17,095 nt of DNA, taken from Oligosphaeraceae bacterium. Its GTDB lineage: Bacteria > Verrucomicrobiota > Lentisphaeria > Oligosphaerales > Oligosphaeraceae. The position numbers were made by a program, and so were the translations under genes. The first letter of the stretch is position 1. The number at the start of each line of letters is the position of its first letter. Below are positions 6,553 through 14,611 of this stretch, in pieces. Where the stretch lies: assembly GCA_012515455.1 (NCBI GenBank), contig JAAYYJ010000018.1, positions 1 through 17,095 of the forward strand, given 5' to 3'. The notes beneath the pieces are model-generated. The model had not been told where the DNA came from. It was given only the letters and a program-made list of their open reading frames with translations, and searched no databases.

Positions 6553-8232
6553 ATGCTGGAAGCACTGAACATCCGGAATCTCGCTCTGGTCGCAGAATTG
6601 AGTTTGGAATTCCTGCCGGGATTGAATACGGTCACGGGTGAGACCGGGGCGGGGAAATCGCTGATTATCGGCGCCCTGCAGCTGCTGGCCGGCGGGCGGG
6701 CGTCGTCGGGCAGCATCCGCAAGGGTGCGGCGGCTTGCGAAATCAGCGGGATTTTCCGCCTGGACCGGGTCCCCCCTGAGGTCCAGGAGCAGCTGCAGCT
6801 GCTTCTGGATGACGGCGGCGTGCGGCAGTGTGAAGAACAGCGCCTGCTGATTCGCCGGGTCATCAGCGAGACTGGCAGCCGGGCGTTTGTGAACAACTCA
6901 CCCGTGACCGCCGCGTATCTGCGTGACCTGGGCGAGTTCCTGGTCGATATCCATGGCCCCAACGACAGCCAGACGCTGCTCCAGCCAAAGCGGCAGCTCG
7001 CACTGCTCGACTCGTTTGCCGGTCAGGCCGGGCCGCTGCAGGAATGCCGGCAGGCCTGGACGGCCTTGCAGGAGCTGCGGCAGGAGCGGCAAGCCTTGCA
7101 GGAGGACCATCTGTCGGCGGAAGAAATGCAGTTGTTCGCATTTCAGCTGCAGGAGATCGACCAGGCCGGGATTCAGGCTGATGAGGAAGAGCCGCTGCAG
7201 GCCCGGCATCGCCTCGTGGCGCACTCCCGCCGGCTGATCGAAATCGCCCGGCAGGGCGCCGACACCTTGGCCCAAGGCGACAATTCGCTGCAGGAACAGC
7301 TGTCCCTGACCATCCGCCAAATCCGGGAACTGGCCCAAATCGACCCCGCGGCAGGAGAGCCCTTCCAGGAACGCCTGGAGGAGCTCTCGAATGACTTGGG
7401 CGAAATCGCCAGCGACCTGAATAATTACGCCGACTCGCTCGATTGGGACGAGGAAGCCCTGCAGGAGATGGAGGCGCGCCTGGAGCTGCTGCAGCGCCTG
7501 AAACGAAAATTCGGTCCGACGCTGGCCGAGGTGCTGTCCTGCGCCGAACGCCTGCGCGGGCGTTTAGCGCGGGTGCAGGGCCGCCAGGAGGCCTTGACGG
7601 CTCTGGCTGAGCGCGAGCAGGTCCTGCAGAAACGGCACCTGTCCCTGTGCCAGAAACTGCATGCTCTGCGGCAGCAGTCGGGGGAGCGCTTGTCTGCGGC
7701 AATCTCCGGGAAGCTGCAGCGCCTGGGCTTCACCCGGGCAGGCTTTGCCGTCATGCTGAGCCCAGCCTCTCCGGGCGCTGATGGCGCGGATGCGGTCGAA
7801 TTCTGCTTCGCCCCCAATGTCGGCGAAGAGATGCAGCCCCTGCGCAGCATCGCCAGCAGCGGCGAGATCGCCCGGGTGATGCTCGCGATTAAGACCATTC
7901 TGTCGGATGCCGACCAGGTGCCGGTGCTGGTTTTTGATGAGATTGATGCGAATATCGGCGGACGCGTCGCAGCTGATGTGGCCGCCGAACTGCGCACTTT
8001 GGGACGGCAGCATCAGGTCTTCTGCATCACTCACTTGCCGCGCATCGCCGCCGCCGGCGAGGCGCATTTTCTGGTCAGCAAGCAGATCAACTCTGGCCGG
8101 ACCAACGCCTCCATGCTCCGCCTGGAGGGCGAGGACCGGGTTCAGGAAATCGTCCGGATGCTGGGTGATTCCGGCAGCTCGGCTACTGCCTGCCGGCATG
8201 CCCGGGAAATGCTGGCCGAGGTGCCGGCCTGA
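6553..8232 (+). CDS. recN: DNA repair ATPase RecN
   Basis: RecN is an SMC-like ABC ATPase that acts on DNA double-strand breaks in the cytoplasm, tethering ends during recombinational repair. The 559 residues match E. coli RecN in length (553). Walker A GETGAGKS is at 29-36, with the Q-loop region DIHGPNDSQTLL near 132-143. A long Gln/Glu/Leu-rich coiled-coil middle spans about 160-400. The ABC signature SSGEIARVMLAIK starts at about 435, Walker B VLVFDEID ends around D462-E463, and ITHLPRIAA follows. The region often written HGQHEHQ in proteobacterial RecN reads HGPNDSQ here. The start has no clear Shine-Dalgarno site but lies 19 bases after the isomerase stop, consistent with read-through in an operon. 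No LexA-like operator was recognised. Confidence 0.96.
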   Translation: MLEALNIRNLALVAELSLEFLPGLNTVTGETGAGKSLIIGALQLLAGGRASSGSIRKGAAACEISGIFRLDRVPPEVQEQLQLLLDDGGVRQCEEQRLLIRRVISETGSRAFVNNSPVTAAYLRDLGEFLVDIHGPNDSQTLLQPKRQLALLDSFAGQAGPLQECRQAWTALQELRQERQALQEDHLSAEEMQLFAFQLQEIDQAGIQADEEEPLQARHRLVAHSRRLIEIARQGADTLAQGDNSLQEQLSLTIRQIRELAQIDPAAGEPFQERLEELSNDLGEIASDLNNYADSLDWDEEALQEMEARLELLQRLKRKFGPTLAEVLSCAERLRGRLARVQGRQEALTALAEREQVLQKRHLSLCQKLHALRQQSGERLSAAISGKLQRLGFTRAGFAVMLSPASPGADGADAVEFCFAPNVGEEMQPLRSIASSGEIARVMLAIKTILSDADQVPVLVFDEIDANIGGRVAADVAAELRTLGRQHQVFCITHLPRIAAAGEAHFLVSKQINSGRTNASMLRLEGEDRVQEIVRMLGDSGSSATACRHAREMLAEVPA

Positions 8233-8298
8233 CCACCGCTCCTGCAGTTGCGCTGCCCTCTCCGCCTCCACAGCCTCCTACCGGGATTACTTACGGCT

Positions 8299-9081
8299 AT
8301 GAAACACCGCCGCCTCGCATATTTGCCGCTACTGCTTCTGCTGTTCCTGACCTCCTGTGCACCTCCGGATGCCTACCACGAGCTGTCACAAGCCCTGACG
8401 GCAATCCAGGAGGGGCGCCTGAGTGATGGCCTGATTCACTCCGAAATTTGCCTGCGCTCACTGCCCAATGATACCAACGTGCTGCTGCTGAACGGCTACT
8501 GCCAGATGATGCTGTCGCCGGACCCGAATTACAAATCAGCGGCGCTGTTCAATCTGGAGAAAGCCAGCCGGAATTCCGGCACCTATGCTGCGAATCTGTT
8601 GTACGGCTGGGCTTTATGCGAGAACAAACTGTATCGGGAAGCGATCCCGGTCCTGGAGAAAGCCCTGGAGCAGATGCCGCCCTCTGCGCCGCAGAAAGGC
8701 GCGATTCTGTTGTTGCTGAGCCGCTGCTGTGTGCAGAGCAATTTGCAGGAGCAGGGGATGCGCTACAGCCAGCCGCTGCGCATTTACAAGCCGTACCGGA
8801 ATTGGCCGGAAGTATACAACAACCTGGGGATGCTGGCCTTGAAGCGGGCTGATTATCAGGAGGCCGACCGTTGTTTCCAGCAGGCCTTGCGGCTGTCACC
8901 GCATGATCCGCGCCTGCTGCAGAACTTGGCGGTGCTGCATGATCTCTATCTGAATGACAGCCGGAAAGCCCGGGGGTATTACCTGGATTTCATGGCCACG
9001 GCCCGGATTCAGGACAACCGCGAGCTGTATCTCCAGGTGCAGAAGCGCGTCGGCCAGCTGGCCCAGAGAATGAAGCGCTAG
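8299..9081 (+). CDS. TPR-repeat lipoprotein
   Basis: A 261-residue probable lipoprotein. MKHRR is followed by a Leu-rich hydrophobic core and a lipobox FLTSC with C20 as the lipidation site, so it should be anchored in a membrane facing the periplasm. The rest is helical with tetratricopeptide repeats. The clearest is near 173-206 (VYNNLGMLALKRADYQEADR, then CFQQALRLSPHD), and weaker ones start near 100 (YGWALCENKLYREAIPVLEK). TPRs act as protein-binding scaffolds; the partner is unknown. The ATG at 8299 is chosen because it begins a proper signal peptide; an upstream TTG at 8248 would put 17 extra residues before it. No good ribosome binding site is visible. It sits between recN and dnaG, with only 22 bases to dnaG. 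Confidence 0.82.
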   Translation: MKHRRLAYLPLLLLLFLTSCAPPDAYHELSQALTAIQEGRLSDGLIHSEICLRSLPNDTNVLLLNGYCQMMLSPDPNYKSAALFNLEKASRNSGTYAANLLYGWALCENKLYREAIPVLEKALEQMPPSAPQKGAILLLLSRCCVQSNLQEQGMRYSQPLRIYKPYRNWPEVYNNLGMLALKRADYQEADRCFQQALRLSPHDPRLLQNLAVLHDLYLNDSRKARGYYLDFMATARIQDNRELYLQVQKRVGQLAQRMKR

Positions 9082-9103
9082 CCGCGGCCGCAGGTATGGT
9101 CTG

Positions 9104-11011
9104 ATGGGCAAATATATCACAGACGAAATCATCGATGAAATCCGGCGGAAGGCGGATATCGTGGAAATTGCCGGGGCGTTCACGACCGTCAGCAAGCGCG
9201 GGACCGATTACTGGGCCTGCTGCCCTTTCCATCAGGAAAAAACACCGTCGTTCAAACTGAACCAGGAACGGCAGGTATTTTACTGCTTCGGCTGCAAGAA
9301 AAGCGGCAATCTGTTCAAATTAGTCCAGGAGATGGTCAATACCGATTTCCCCGGCGCGGTAGAATGGCTGGCCAACCGCCTCAGCATTATCATCCCGGAG
9401 GGCAGAAAGAACCCCGGCGAGGACTCCGGCGAGGCCGCCAGACGCCGGACCATGCGCGAGGAAGGCCGCCGCCTGCTGCAGGAAGCCGCCGCCTTCTTCC
9501 AGCAATGCCTGCAGCAGCCGGAAGGCGCGGCCGCCCGGCAGTACCTGCAGGAACGCGGCCTGGACTGGGAGACGGTGGAGAAATTCCGGCTGGGCTATGC
9601 GCCCGACAGCTGGGATGCGCTGGGCAATTATGCCTTTCACAAAGGCTTCTCGCAGGAACTGCTGGTCCACACGGGCCTGTCTGTCCGCAAAGAAGAGCGC
9701 CAGGACCGCTGCTACGACCGTTTCCGGGGCCGCCTGATGTTCCCGATTTGTGATGAACTGGGGCGGGTGGTCGGTTTCAGCGGCCGGGTCCTGCAGAAGA
9801 GCGAGCAGGCGGCCAAATATGTCAACAGCCCGGAATCGGAGTTTTTTCAGAAAGGGTCTTTGCTCTACGGGCTGTATCTGGCCCGCAACGAGTTCAAGGA
9901 GAAGGGACATGCTTTAGTCTGCGAGGGCCAGATGGATGTGATTGCCTGCCACCGGGCCGGACTGAAGCAGGCGGTCGCCGCCCAGGGGACAGCGTTCACC
10001 GCCCAGCATGCGGCGTTGCTGAAACGCTCGACGGCATGCGTGCGCCTGGCTTTCGATGGCGATCTGGCCGGCGTCAAGGCCACACTGCGCACTATCGACC
10101 TGCTTCTGGCGGCCGACCTGCAGGTATCAGTGGTGATACTGCCTGAACACGAGGACCCCGACAGTATTTTCCGCACCGGCGGCCCGGAGGCTCTGCAGCA
10201 GATCATGGCGGTCGCCGAAGAGGCGGTGCCCTTTATCTACCGGATGGCCTGCCAGGAACACGACCAGGGGCTGCCGGAGGGCAAGAGTGCGATCGTCTCG
10301 CAGACCCTGCACAGCATCAGCGCCCTGCCCGACCAGATTGCCCGCACGGCGCACTGCCAATGGCTGGCGGCACAGCTGCATCTGCCGGAGAATATCCTCC
10401 TGGACAGCCTGAATGGCCATCTCCGCAAACGCCAGCAGGCCGAACTGCGCCAGGACGTCCATGCTCATCCCGGAGCTCCTCGCGCTTCGCAGTCAGTGCC
10501 GCCGCCCTTCAGCCTGCCCTTGCCCGTGGTCACCGATGTCCAGGTGCCGATTCTGGCGAATATCCTGGACCTGATACTGCACTTCGAGTTCCTGGCCGAG
10601 CGGATGCTGCAGTCCAAGGCCTTGCATCTGCTGCCGGATACGCCTTTGGGGCAGGCGGTCAATATCGTTCTGGCGGCCTGCGACCAGGGCGAATGGTCCC
10701 TGGCTGGACAAAGCCTGGCCGAGAGCGACCTGGTGAACAATCCCGAAGTCGGGCAGGTGCTGGCCCAGTCCAACTACCGCAATCTGATGCCGGACTCAGG
10801 CAGCCCGGAACAGAAAAATGACAAGCTGACAGCGCTGCAGCGGGCGCTAAGCGATTGCGAGAACCGCCTGCTGCTGGTGGAAGTCACGGAACAGCTACGG
10901 CAGCTGCAGCAGGAATTGACCGGCGCGGATGTGGAACAGAGCCGGACCCTGCTGCAGAAATTTCAAGCCCTGAACCGTCGCAAGAACGACCTGAAGCGCT
11001 CCAGCTCATAA
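9104..11011 (+). CDS. dnaG: DNA primase DnaG
   Basis: DnaG synthesises the RNA primers for lagging-strand replication and works with the replicative helicase DnaB. The 635 residues carry the N-terminal CHC2 zinc-binding domain (ligands C40, H43, C61 and C64 in CPFH and CFGC). The RNA polymerase domain follows (YLQERGLDWETVEKFRLGYA, then RFRGRLMFPI and GFSGRVL). The Toprim motifs are EGQMD with E274 and DGD with D318 and D320. The C-terminal part beyond about 450 is poorly conserved and helical, as expected for the helicase-interaction domain. The EGYMD motif common in other DnaGs reads EGQMD. The gene is not in the usual rpsU-dnaG-rpoD arrangement; a TPR lipoprotein precedes it and an oxidoreductase follows. 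Confidence 0.97.
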   Translation: MGKYITDEIIDEIRRKADIVEIAGAFTTVSKRGTDYWACCPFHQEKTPSFKLNQERQVFYCFGCKKSGNLFKLVQEMVNTDFPGAVEWLANRLSIIIPEGRKNPGEDSGEAARRRTMREEGRRLLQEAAAFFQQCLQQPEGAAARQYLQERGLDWETVEKFRLGYAPDSWDALGNYAFHKGFSQELLVHTGLSVRKEERQDRCYDRFRGRLMFPICDELGRVVGFSGRVLQKSEQAAKYVNSPESEFFQKGSLLYGLYLARNEFKEKGHALVCEGQMDVIACHRAGLKQAVAAQGTAFTAQHAALLKRSTACVRLAFDGDLAGVKATLRTIDLLLAADLQVSVVILPEHEDPDSIFRTGGPEALQQIMAVAEEAVPFIYRMACQEHDQGLPEGKSAIVSQTLHSISALPDQIARTAHCQWLAAQLHLPENILLDSLNGHLRKRQQAELRQDVHAHPGAPRASQSVPPPFSLPLPVVTDVQVPILANILDLILHFEFLAERMLQSKALHLLPDTPLGQAVNIVLAACDQGEWSLAGQSLAESDLVNNPEVGQVLAQSNYRNLMPDSGSPEQKNDKLTALQRALSDCENRLLLVEVTEQLRQLQQELTGADVEQSRTLLQKFQALNRRKNDLKRSSS

Positions 11012-11051
11012 TGCTGCCAGCGCTGGTCAAATCTGTCCCGGGAGAAGAAGT

Positions 11052-12383
11052 ATGGACTGTATTGTTGCCGGTGGCGGCGCCGCTGGTATTGCCGCCGCCC
11101 TGACCAGTGCCCGGGAGGGCCTGGAGACGTTATTGATTGAGATGGAGGGCGGCGTGGGGGGAGATTTGTTCTCCGGTATGCCCGTGCTGGGGGCTTTTAC
11201 TTCCAGAGGCGAGCAATGTGTGTATGGAATTCTGACTGAACTGGAGCACGAATGCCGGAAGCTTGATCCTGATGCCTGGTTGGGTCCGGTGTGCGATTAC
11301 CGCACGGTGCATGGACTCTGCCTGGACCCGGAAATATTGCGTCTGGCAGTGTATGCGCTGTTACGACGCTATGGCGTCCGGCTGTTGCTTAACACGGCGG
11401 TAACCGGCGTGGAGGTCGAAAACGGCTCGGTCCGTTCGTTGATTGTGCACGGCAAGAACAGCCGGCGGCAGATCAGCTGCGCCTGTGCGGTCGATGCGAC
11501 TGGCGGCGGGCACCTGTCGGCAATGTGTGGCGCGGTGGTGCGATATGGCTCGGAGCAGCGGGAATTCCAGCCGGTCAGCCTGCTGTACCGGATGTGCGGG
11601 GTGGATTTCGAAAAAATTCTGTCCTATGTCCGCGATCATCCCCAGGAGGCGATTTTATGCGAGAATCCGGTGCTGCCTGCTGATCAGACAGAGGCGGCGC
11701 TGCGTTTGTACCGGAATGGGCTGCCCTACCTGGCCCTGTCCAGTCATTCGCAGCTGTTGTCCGGGGCGCTCTCCTCCGGGCGGCTGCATCCTTGTACCGC
11801 GGCCTTTATCACCCCGACCTCGCGCAAACGGCGCGAGGTCTGCATGAATGTGACCAGGGTCTCGGGTCTTAATTGTGCCGACGAAGAGGCGTTGTCGGGG
11901 ACATTGCCGCAATTGTCCGCCCAAGTCGCGGATTCTGCCCGGCTGTTCCAGGAGCTGTTGCCGGGGTTTGCCCAGGCATCCATCTGCTCAATAATGCATA
12001 AAATAGGTGTGCGTGAGAGTGGCCGCATTGAGGGTGAATACACTTTGACCCAGGAGGACGTGCTCGCGGCCCGGCGCTTCGATGACGCGGTTGCCTGCGG
12101 TTGCCACCACGTTGATATTCATGGTCGCGGCACCGATCAGGTGCGCATACCCATTCCCGGGGGCGGATCATACCACATCCCATACCGGTCAATGCTGCCG
12201 AAGGGACTGCGTAATGTAATCGCCGCCGGACGTTGTATCTCCTCCGACCGCGGCGCTAACGGCACAGTACGGGTTATGGGGACCTGCCTGGATACCGGAC
12301 AGGCAGCCGGCCGGGCCTGCGCTGCGCTGCTGCAGAATAAATACCGCGACTTCCGCCAAGTAGAGAGCAGAGCACTGCGCTGA
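11052..12383 (+). CDS. FAD-dependent oxidoreductase (FAD_oxidored family)
   Basis: A 443-residue flavoprotein with an N-terminal Rossmann dinucleotide-binding motif VAGGGAAGIAAAL (5-17), ending in an acidic residue at the second strand (LLIE, about 27-30). A mid-protein VDATGGGHLSAM segment follows, and then a C-terminal FAD-contact stretch, NVIAAGRCISSDRGANG followed by VRVMGTCLDTGQAAG. This C-terminal pattern is typical of the FAD_oxidored family (PF12831), common in Lentisphaerota and Planctomycetota and generally of unknown substrate. There is no signal peptide, so it is cytoplasmic. A GGGAGAAGAAG ribosome site precedes the ATG. It is the last gene of the + strand run and ends just before a strong inverted repeat. 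The DATGDGD motif common to relatives is DATGGGH here. Confidence 0.85.
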   Translation: MDCIVAGGGAAGIAAALTSAREGLETLLIEMEGGVGGDLFSGMPVLGAFTSRGEQCVYGILTELEHECRKLDPDAWLGPVCDYRTVHGLCLDPEILRLAVYALLRRYGVRLLLNTAVTGVEVENGSVRSLIVHGKNSRRQISCACAVDATGGGHLSAMCGAVVRYGSEQREFQPVSLLYRMCGVDFEKILSYVRDHPQEAILCENPVLPADQTEAALRLYRNGLPYLALSSHSQLLSGALSSGRLHPCTAAFITPTSRKRREVCMNVTRVSGLNCADEEALSGTLPQLSAQVADSARLFQELLPGFAQASICSIMHKIGVRESGRIEGEYTLTQEDVLAARRFDDAVACGCHHVDIHGRGTDQVRIPIPGGGSYHIPYRSMLPKGLRNVIAAGRCISSDRGANGTVRVMGTCLDTGQAAGRACAALLQNKYRDFRQVESRALR

Positions 12384-12387
12384 ACCT

Positions 12388-12424
12388 CTCTGGCGGGCAG
12401 CACCGCTACGGCTGCTCGCCAGAG
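12388..12424. terminator. Strong inverted repeat between convergent genes, likely bidirectional terminator
   Basis: CTCTGGCGGGCAGC (12388-12401) pairs with GCTGCTCGCCAGAG (12411-12424): 14 pairs including one G-U, around a nine-base loop. It begins five bases after the stop of the FAD oxidoreductase gene and spans the stop codon of the small membrane protein read from the other strand. Neither side has a U-tract, so it may act with Rho or as an RNA 3'-end stabiliser rather than as a classical intrinsic terminator. Confidence 0.55.
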
Positions 12425-12660
12425 CTCCCGCCTGACATGCGGCGCTGGCGGTGGCGCTGGATGGCTTGCCCGCAACGGCAGATCAGCAATATAAACAACA
12501 GCAGGATGATCTGGGCCAGCAGCAGGACGCCCACCAGAGCGAAAATATTGCTGAAAGTCGCCGGTGTGCCTTCCACCTCTGACCCCTCGACGCTGATCAC
12601 CGGCTGTGCACTCTCGCTGAGGGTGTACTCAGATGCAGTCTCTGACGCGCTGTTCTTCAT
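12406..12660 (-). CDS. Small single-span membrane protein coupled to the MlaA-hydrolase fusion
   Basis: An 84-residue protein of no family I recognise. It has an acidic, Ser/Glu-rich N-terminal half (1-38), one hydrophobic span of about 22 residues (39-60) and a basic, Arg/His-rich tail (62-74) that includes a C-R-C pair at the membrane edge. The positive-inside rule predicts the N-terminus in the periplasm and the tail in the cytoplasm. Its ATG overlaps the TGA of the upstream gene (ATGA at 12660-12657 on the minus strand), which strongly suggests translational coupling and a shared function in the envelope. The stop codon lies in the loop of the convergent inverted repeat. It is supported as a gene by this overlap, by the clear membrane topology and by filling the gap exactly. 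Confidence 0.7.
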   Translation of the reverse strand: MKNSASETASEYTLSESAQPVISVEGSEVEGTPATFSNIFALVGVLLLAQIILLLFILLICRCGQAIQRHRQRRMSGGSSGEQP

Positions 12661-14558
12661 TCAGTCAGGACCTGCAGAATCTGGGCCTGATAGTCATGGC
12701 GGTACATATTGCCCAAGTGGCCGCCTTCCGGAAAAATTCGGGCTCGGTTGCCGAGTATTTCCTGGAGCCACTCCAGATGCTGGTCGTTGACCAGGAAGTC
12801 ATTGCGGTTGTGGAAGACCGTTATCCGCTCGTTGTCACGCAGGGTCTTCTCCAGGAAGGCGAGGTCCGACTGCTGTCTCAGCGTCGCGACCGTGAGCTGC
12901 CCGGCGTGGCTGGACTGATAGAAGGGCAGCAGCGATTTCTGCAGGTAATCCAGGCTGCTGGTGGCCAGGGCCTCCCGCCATAATGCATTTTTATTGCAGG
13001 CGGCGGGGTCACTGACCAGCCACTTCTGCTGCAGTTGTTTTTGCGAAGCGACCATGGCTTCGGCCAGATTCAGGCGCATATTCAGGCCGATCAGAAATTG
13101 CGATTCCTCCCGGCTGAACGGGAGGCTGCGCCGGCTGTCCTGAAGGGCGCTGTCATTCTGCATCACAGAGGCGAGCTTCAGGAAAATCTCCTCTAGCCAG
13201 CGCTGCTGTTCCTCTTCCGGCCAGCGTTCCGGCAGGGCGAAGAAAGTGTCGATGCACTGCAGTGCGGCAAAGACATCCTTGGGCGGATTGATGGCCAGGT
13301 AGCGTTCGAACTGCAAAGACCCCGCCCCGCCCTGGCGGATCAAGTCAGCCAGATAGAGCGTATTCAGTGCTCCCAGTGAGAACCCCAGCAGCGAACAGGG
13401 CTGGGCTTCAGCCGCGTATTTCTGTCGGAAGTCCGCCAGCACGGCCTGGAGTACCAGCGCCATCTGCTGGCAGTCCGGCAGAAAATATCCCGGCGGTGCT
13501 GCTTCGGGCAGATGCAGGAAATAATCCGGCGCCAAGCTGGAGCTGATGGCAATGGCCGACAGCTGGGCGGAATTGAGCAGTTCGGCCAATGCGGTTACGC
13601 CATTGGACAGACGGTGTCCGCCCAGCCCGGGCAGGATGACCACAATGCCCCGGGCCTCTTTGACCGGATAGCAGGTGTAGGGCATGCGACTGGTGGCGTT
13701 GCCGACTTGCACCGTGCGGTTCCGGCCCCGCCGCAAGCCGTAGTCCGGGTCGCGGGGCTGCAAAAGCAGGTACCCGAACGACTGATCCGGGTCACCCTGG
13801 CAGTCCGGTGGCTGATAATCGCCAGCCTGGGCTTTCCGACGCCAGATATGGAAGGTTTTGGTCAGCGGATAGCTGTCGTACTGGGAAGAGAAGAAGCGGT
13901 GCAGTGGCTCAGCTTGTCCGGCAAACTGATTGCCGTTCCTGATGCCGTTGACCGCCATCGCGGTGTCGCCACTGAACAGCCAGAAGGCGAGATCGAAAGG
14001 GAAATCGCAGATTCTGCCCAGGACATCCCGACCGCTGCTGGGTCCCAGCAACGGCAGATTGAAAAAGAATCCCTCTCCCCAGCCGTAAGCGGCGAAGGTC
14101 TGGCCGAAGTCTTCGTTATGGCGCGGGATCCCCCAGGCGCTGGCCTGATCGCGCAGTCCGAGGATGCCCACGGTGCTGTTGACCCCGAAGCGCCTGGTCT
14201 CATCCCAGGATGCCGAGTATTTCCCCTGCAGCAGGCAGTTCACCGCCCGGCGCGGGTAGCCCAGATTGTCGCTGGCATGCGTGATGCTCTCCCGGGTGAA
14301 CTCCGGCAGGATAAAATTATAGGCCTGGCTGAACGGCCGGATCAAATGGGTCAGCAGCATTTGATTGAAGACCTGCACCGAGCGGTTGCAGCCTTCCAGC
14401 GGGTCGGGCACCGGCTCAAGCAAGGCCAGCACTGCCGGCGGCGGTGGGGCCGGGACTGCTGGTTCCGGCGGGCGACTGCTGATGCAGCCGGCTAAAAGGA
14501 AGGCCAGGAACAGCGCGCCAAGATTGGCAGAGAAATGGGAAATAACAGGTGTCTGCAT
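12657..14558 (-). CDS. Lipoprotein fusing an MlaA (VacJ) domain to an alpha/beta-hydrolase
   Basis: A 633-residue lipoprotein. The signal peptide ends in lipobox LLAGC (C25), and a Pro-rich linker (29-50) follows. Residues about 50-245 are an MlaA/VacJ domain, starting with the hallmark DPLEGCNR (52-59) and including RESITHASDNLGYPRRAVN (89-107), STVGILGLRD (128-137) and LLGPSSGRDVLG (170-181). MlaA sits in the outer membrane and removes misplaced phospholipid from its outer leaflet. From about 300 an alpha/beta-hydrolase follows: VVILPGLGGH (306-315, oxyanion region), nucleophile elbow GFSLG with S394, an Asp candidate at D587 or D592 (NRNDFLVND), and H614 in EGGHLGN. E. coli MlaA is about 250 residues and has no hydrolase. 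I infer a lipase or esterase acting on the lipid the MlaA domain captures. The start has only AGG as ribosome site; the lipoprotein signal supports it. Confidence 0.9.
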   Translation of the reverse strand: MQTPVISHFSANLGALFLAFLLAGCISSRPPEPAVPAPPPPAVLALLEPVPDPLEGCNRSVQVFNQMLLTHLIRPFSQAYNFILPEFTRESITHASDNLGYPRRAVNCLLQGKYSASWDETRRFGVNSTVGILGLRDQASAWGIPRHNEDFGQTFAAYGWGEGFFFNLPLLGPSSGRDVLGRICDFPFDLAFWLFSGDTAMAVNGIRNGNQFAGQAEPLHRFFSSQYDSYPLTKTFHIWRRKAQAGDYQPPDCQGDPDQSFGYLLLQPRDPDYGLRRGRNRTVQVGNATSRMPYTCYPVKEARGIVVILPGLGGHRLSNGVTALAELLNSAQLSAIAISSSLAPDYFLHLPEAAPPGYFLPDCQQMALVLQAVLADFRQKYAAEAQPCSLLGFSLGALNTLYLADLIRQGGAGSLQFERYLAINPPKDVFAALQCIDTFFALPERWPEEEQQRWLEEIFLKLASVMQNDSALQDSRRSLPFSREESQFLIGLNMRLNLAEAMVASQKQLQQKWLVSDPAACNKNALWREALATSSLDYLQKSLLPFYQSSHAGQLTVATLRQQSDLAFLEKTLRDNERITVFHNRNDFLVNDQHLEWLQEILGNRARIFPEGGHLGNMYRHDYQAQILQVLTE

Positions 14559-14611
14559 CAGTTATGAACCTGGAATGGTGATTTTTGACTGGCGGTCAGG
14601 CAACGCAACAG

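Noticed and set aside
5196..6962. Long open frame of 588 codons on the minus strand opposite the isomerase and recN
   Set aside because: It covers two well-supported genes in antisense, and its translation has no recognisable domain; long antisense frames are expected at this GC content.
6863..7702. 279-codon minus-strand frame rich in Pro, Ala and Arg
   Set aside because: The composition is typical of an antisense frame of GC-rich coding DNA; it overlaps recN fully.
13512..14495. 327-codon + strand open frame opposite the MlaA-hydrolase gene
   Set aside because: The opposite strand encodes unmistakable MlaA motifs; this frame has a low-complexity composition without motifs.
14565..14600. 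TGACTGGCGGTCA small palindrome between the GH123-like and MlaA-hydrolase genes, considered as a terminator
   Set aside because: The stem is only four pairs, and on the minus strand it is followed by A rather than T residues, so it should not terminate the operon.
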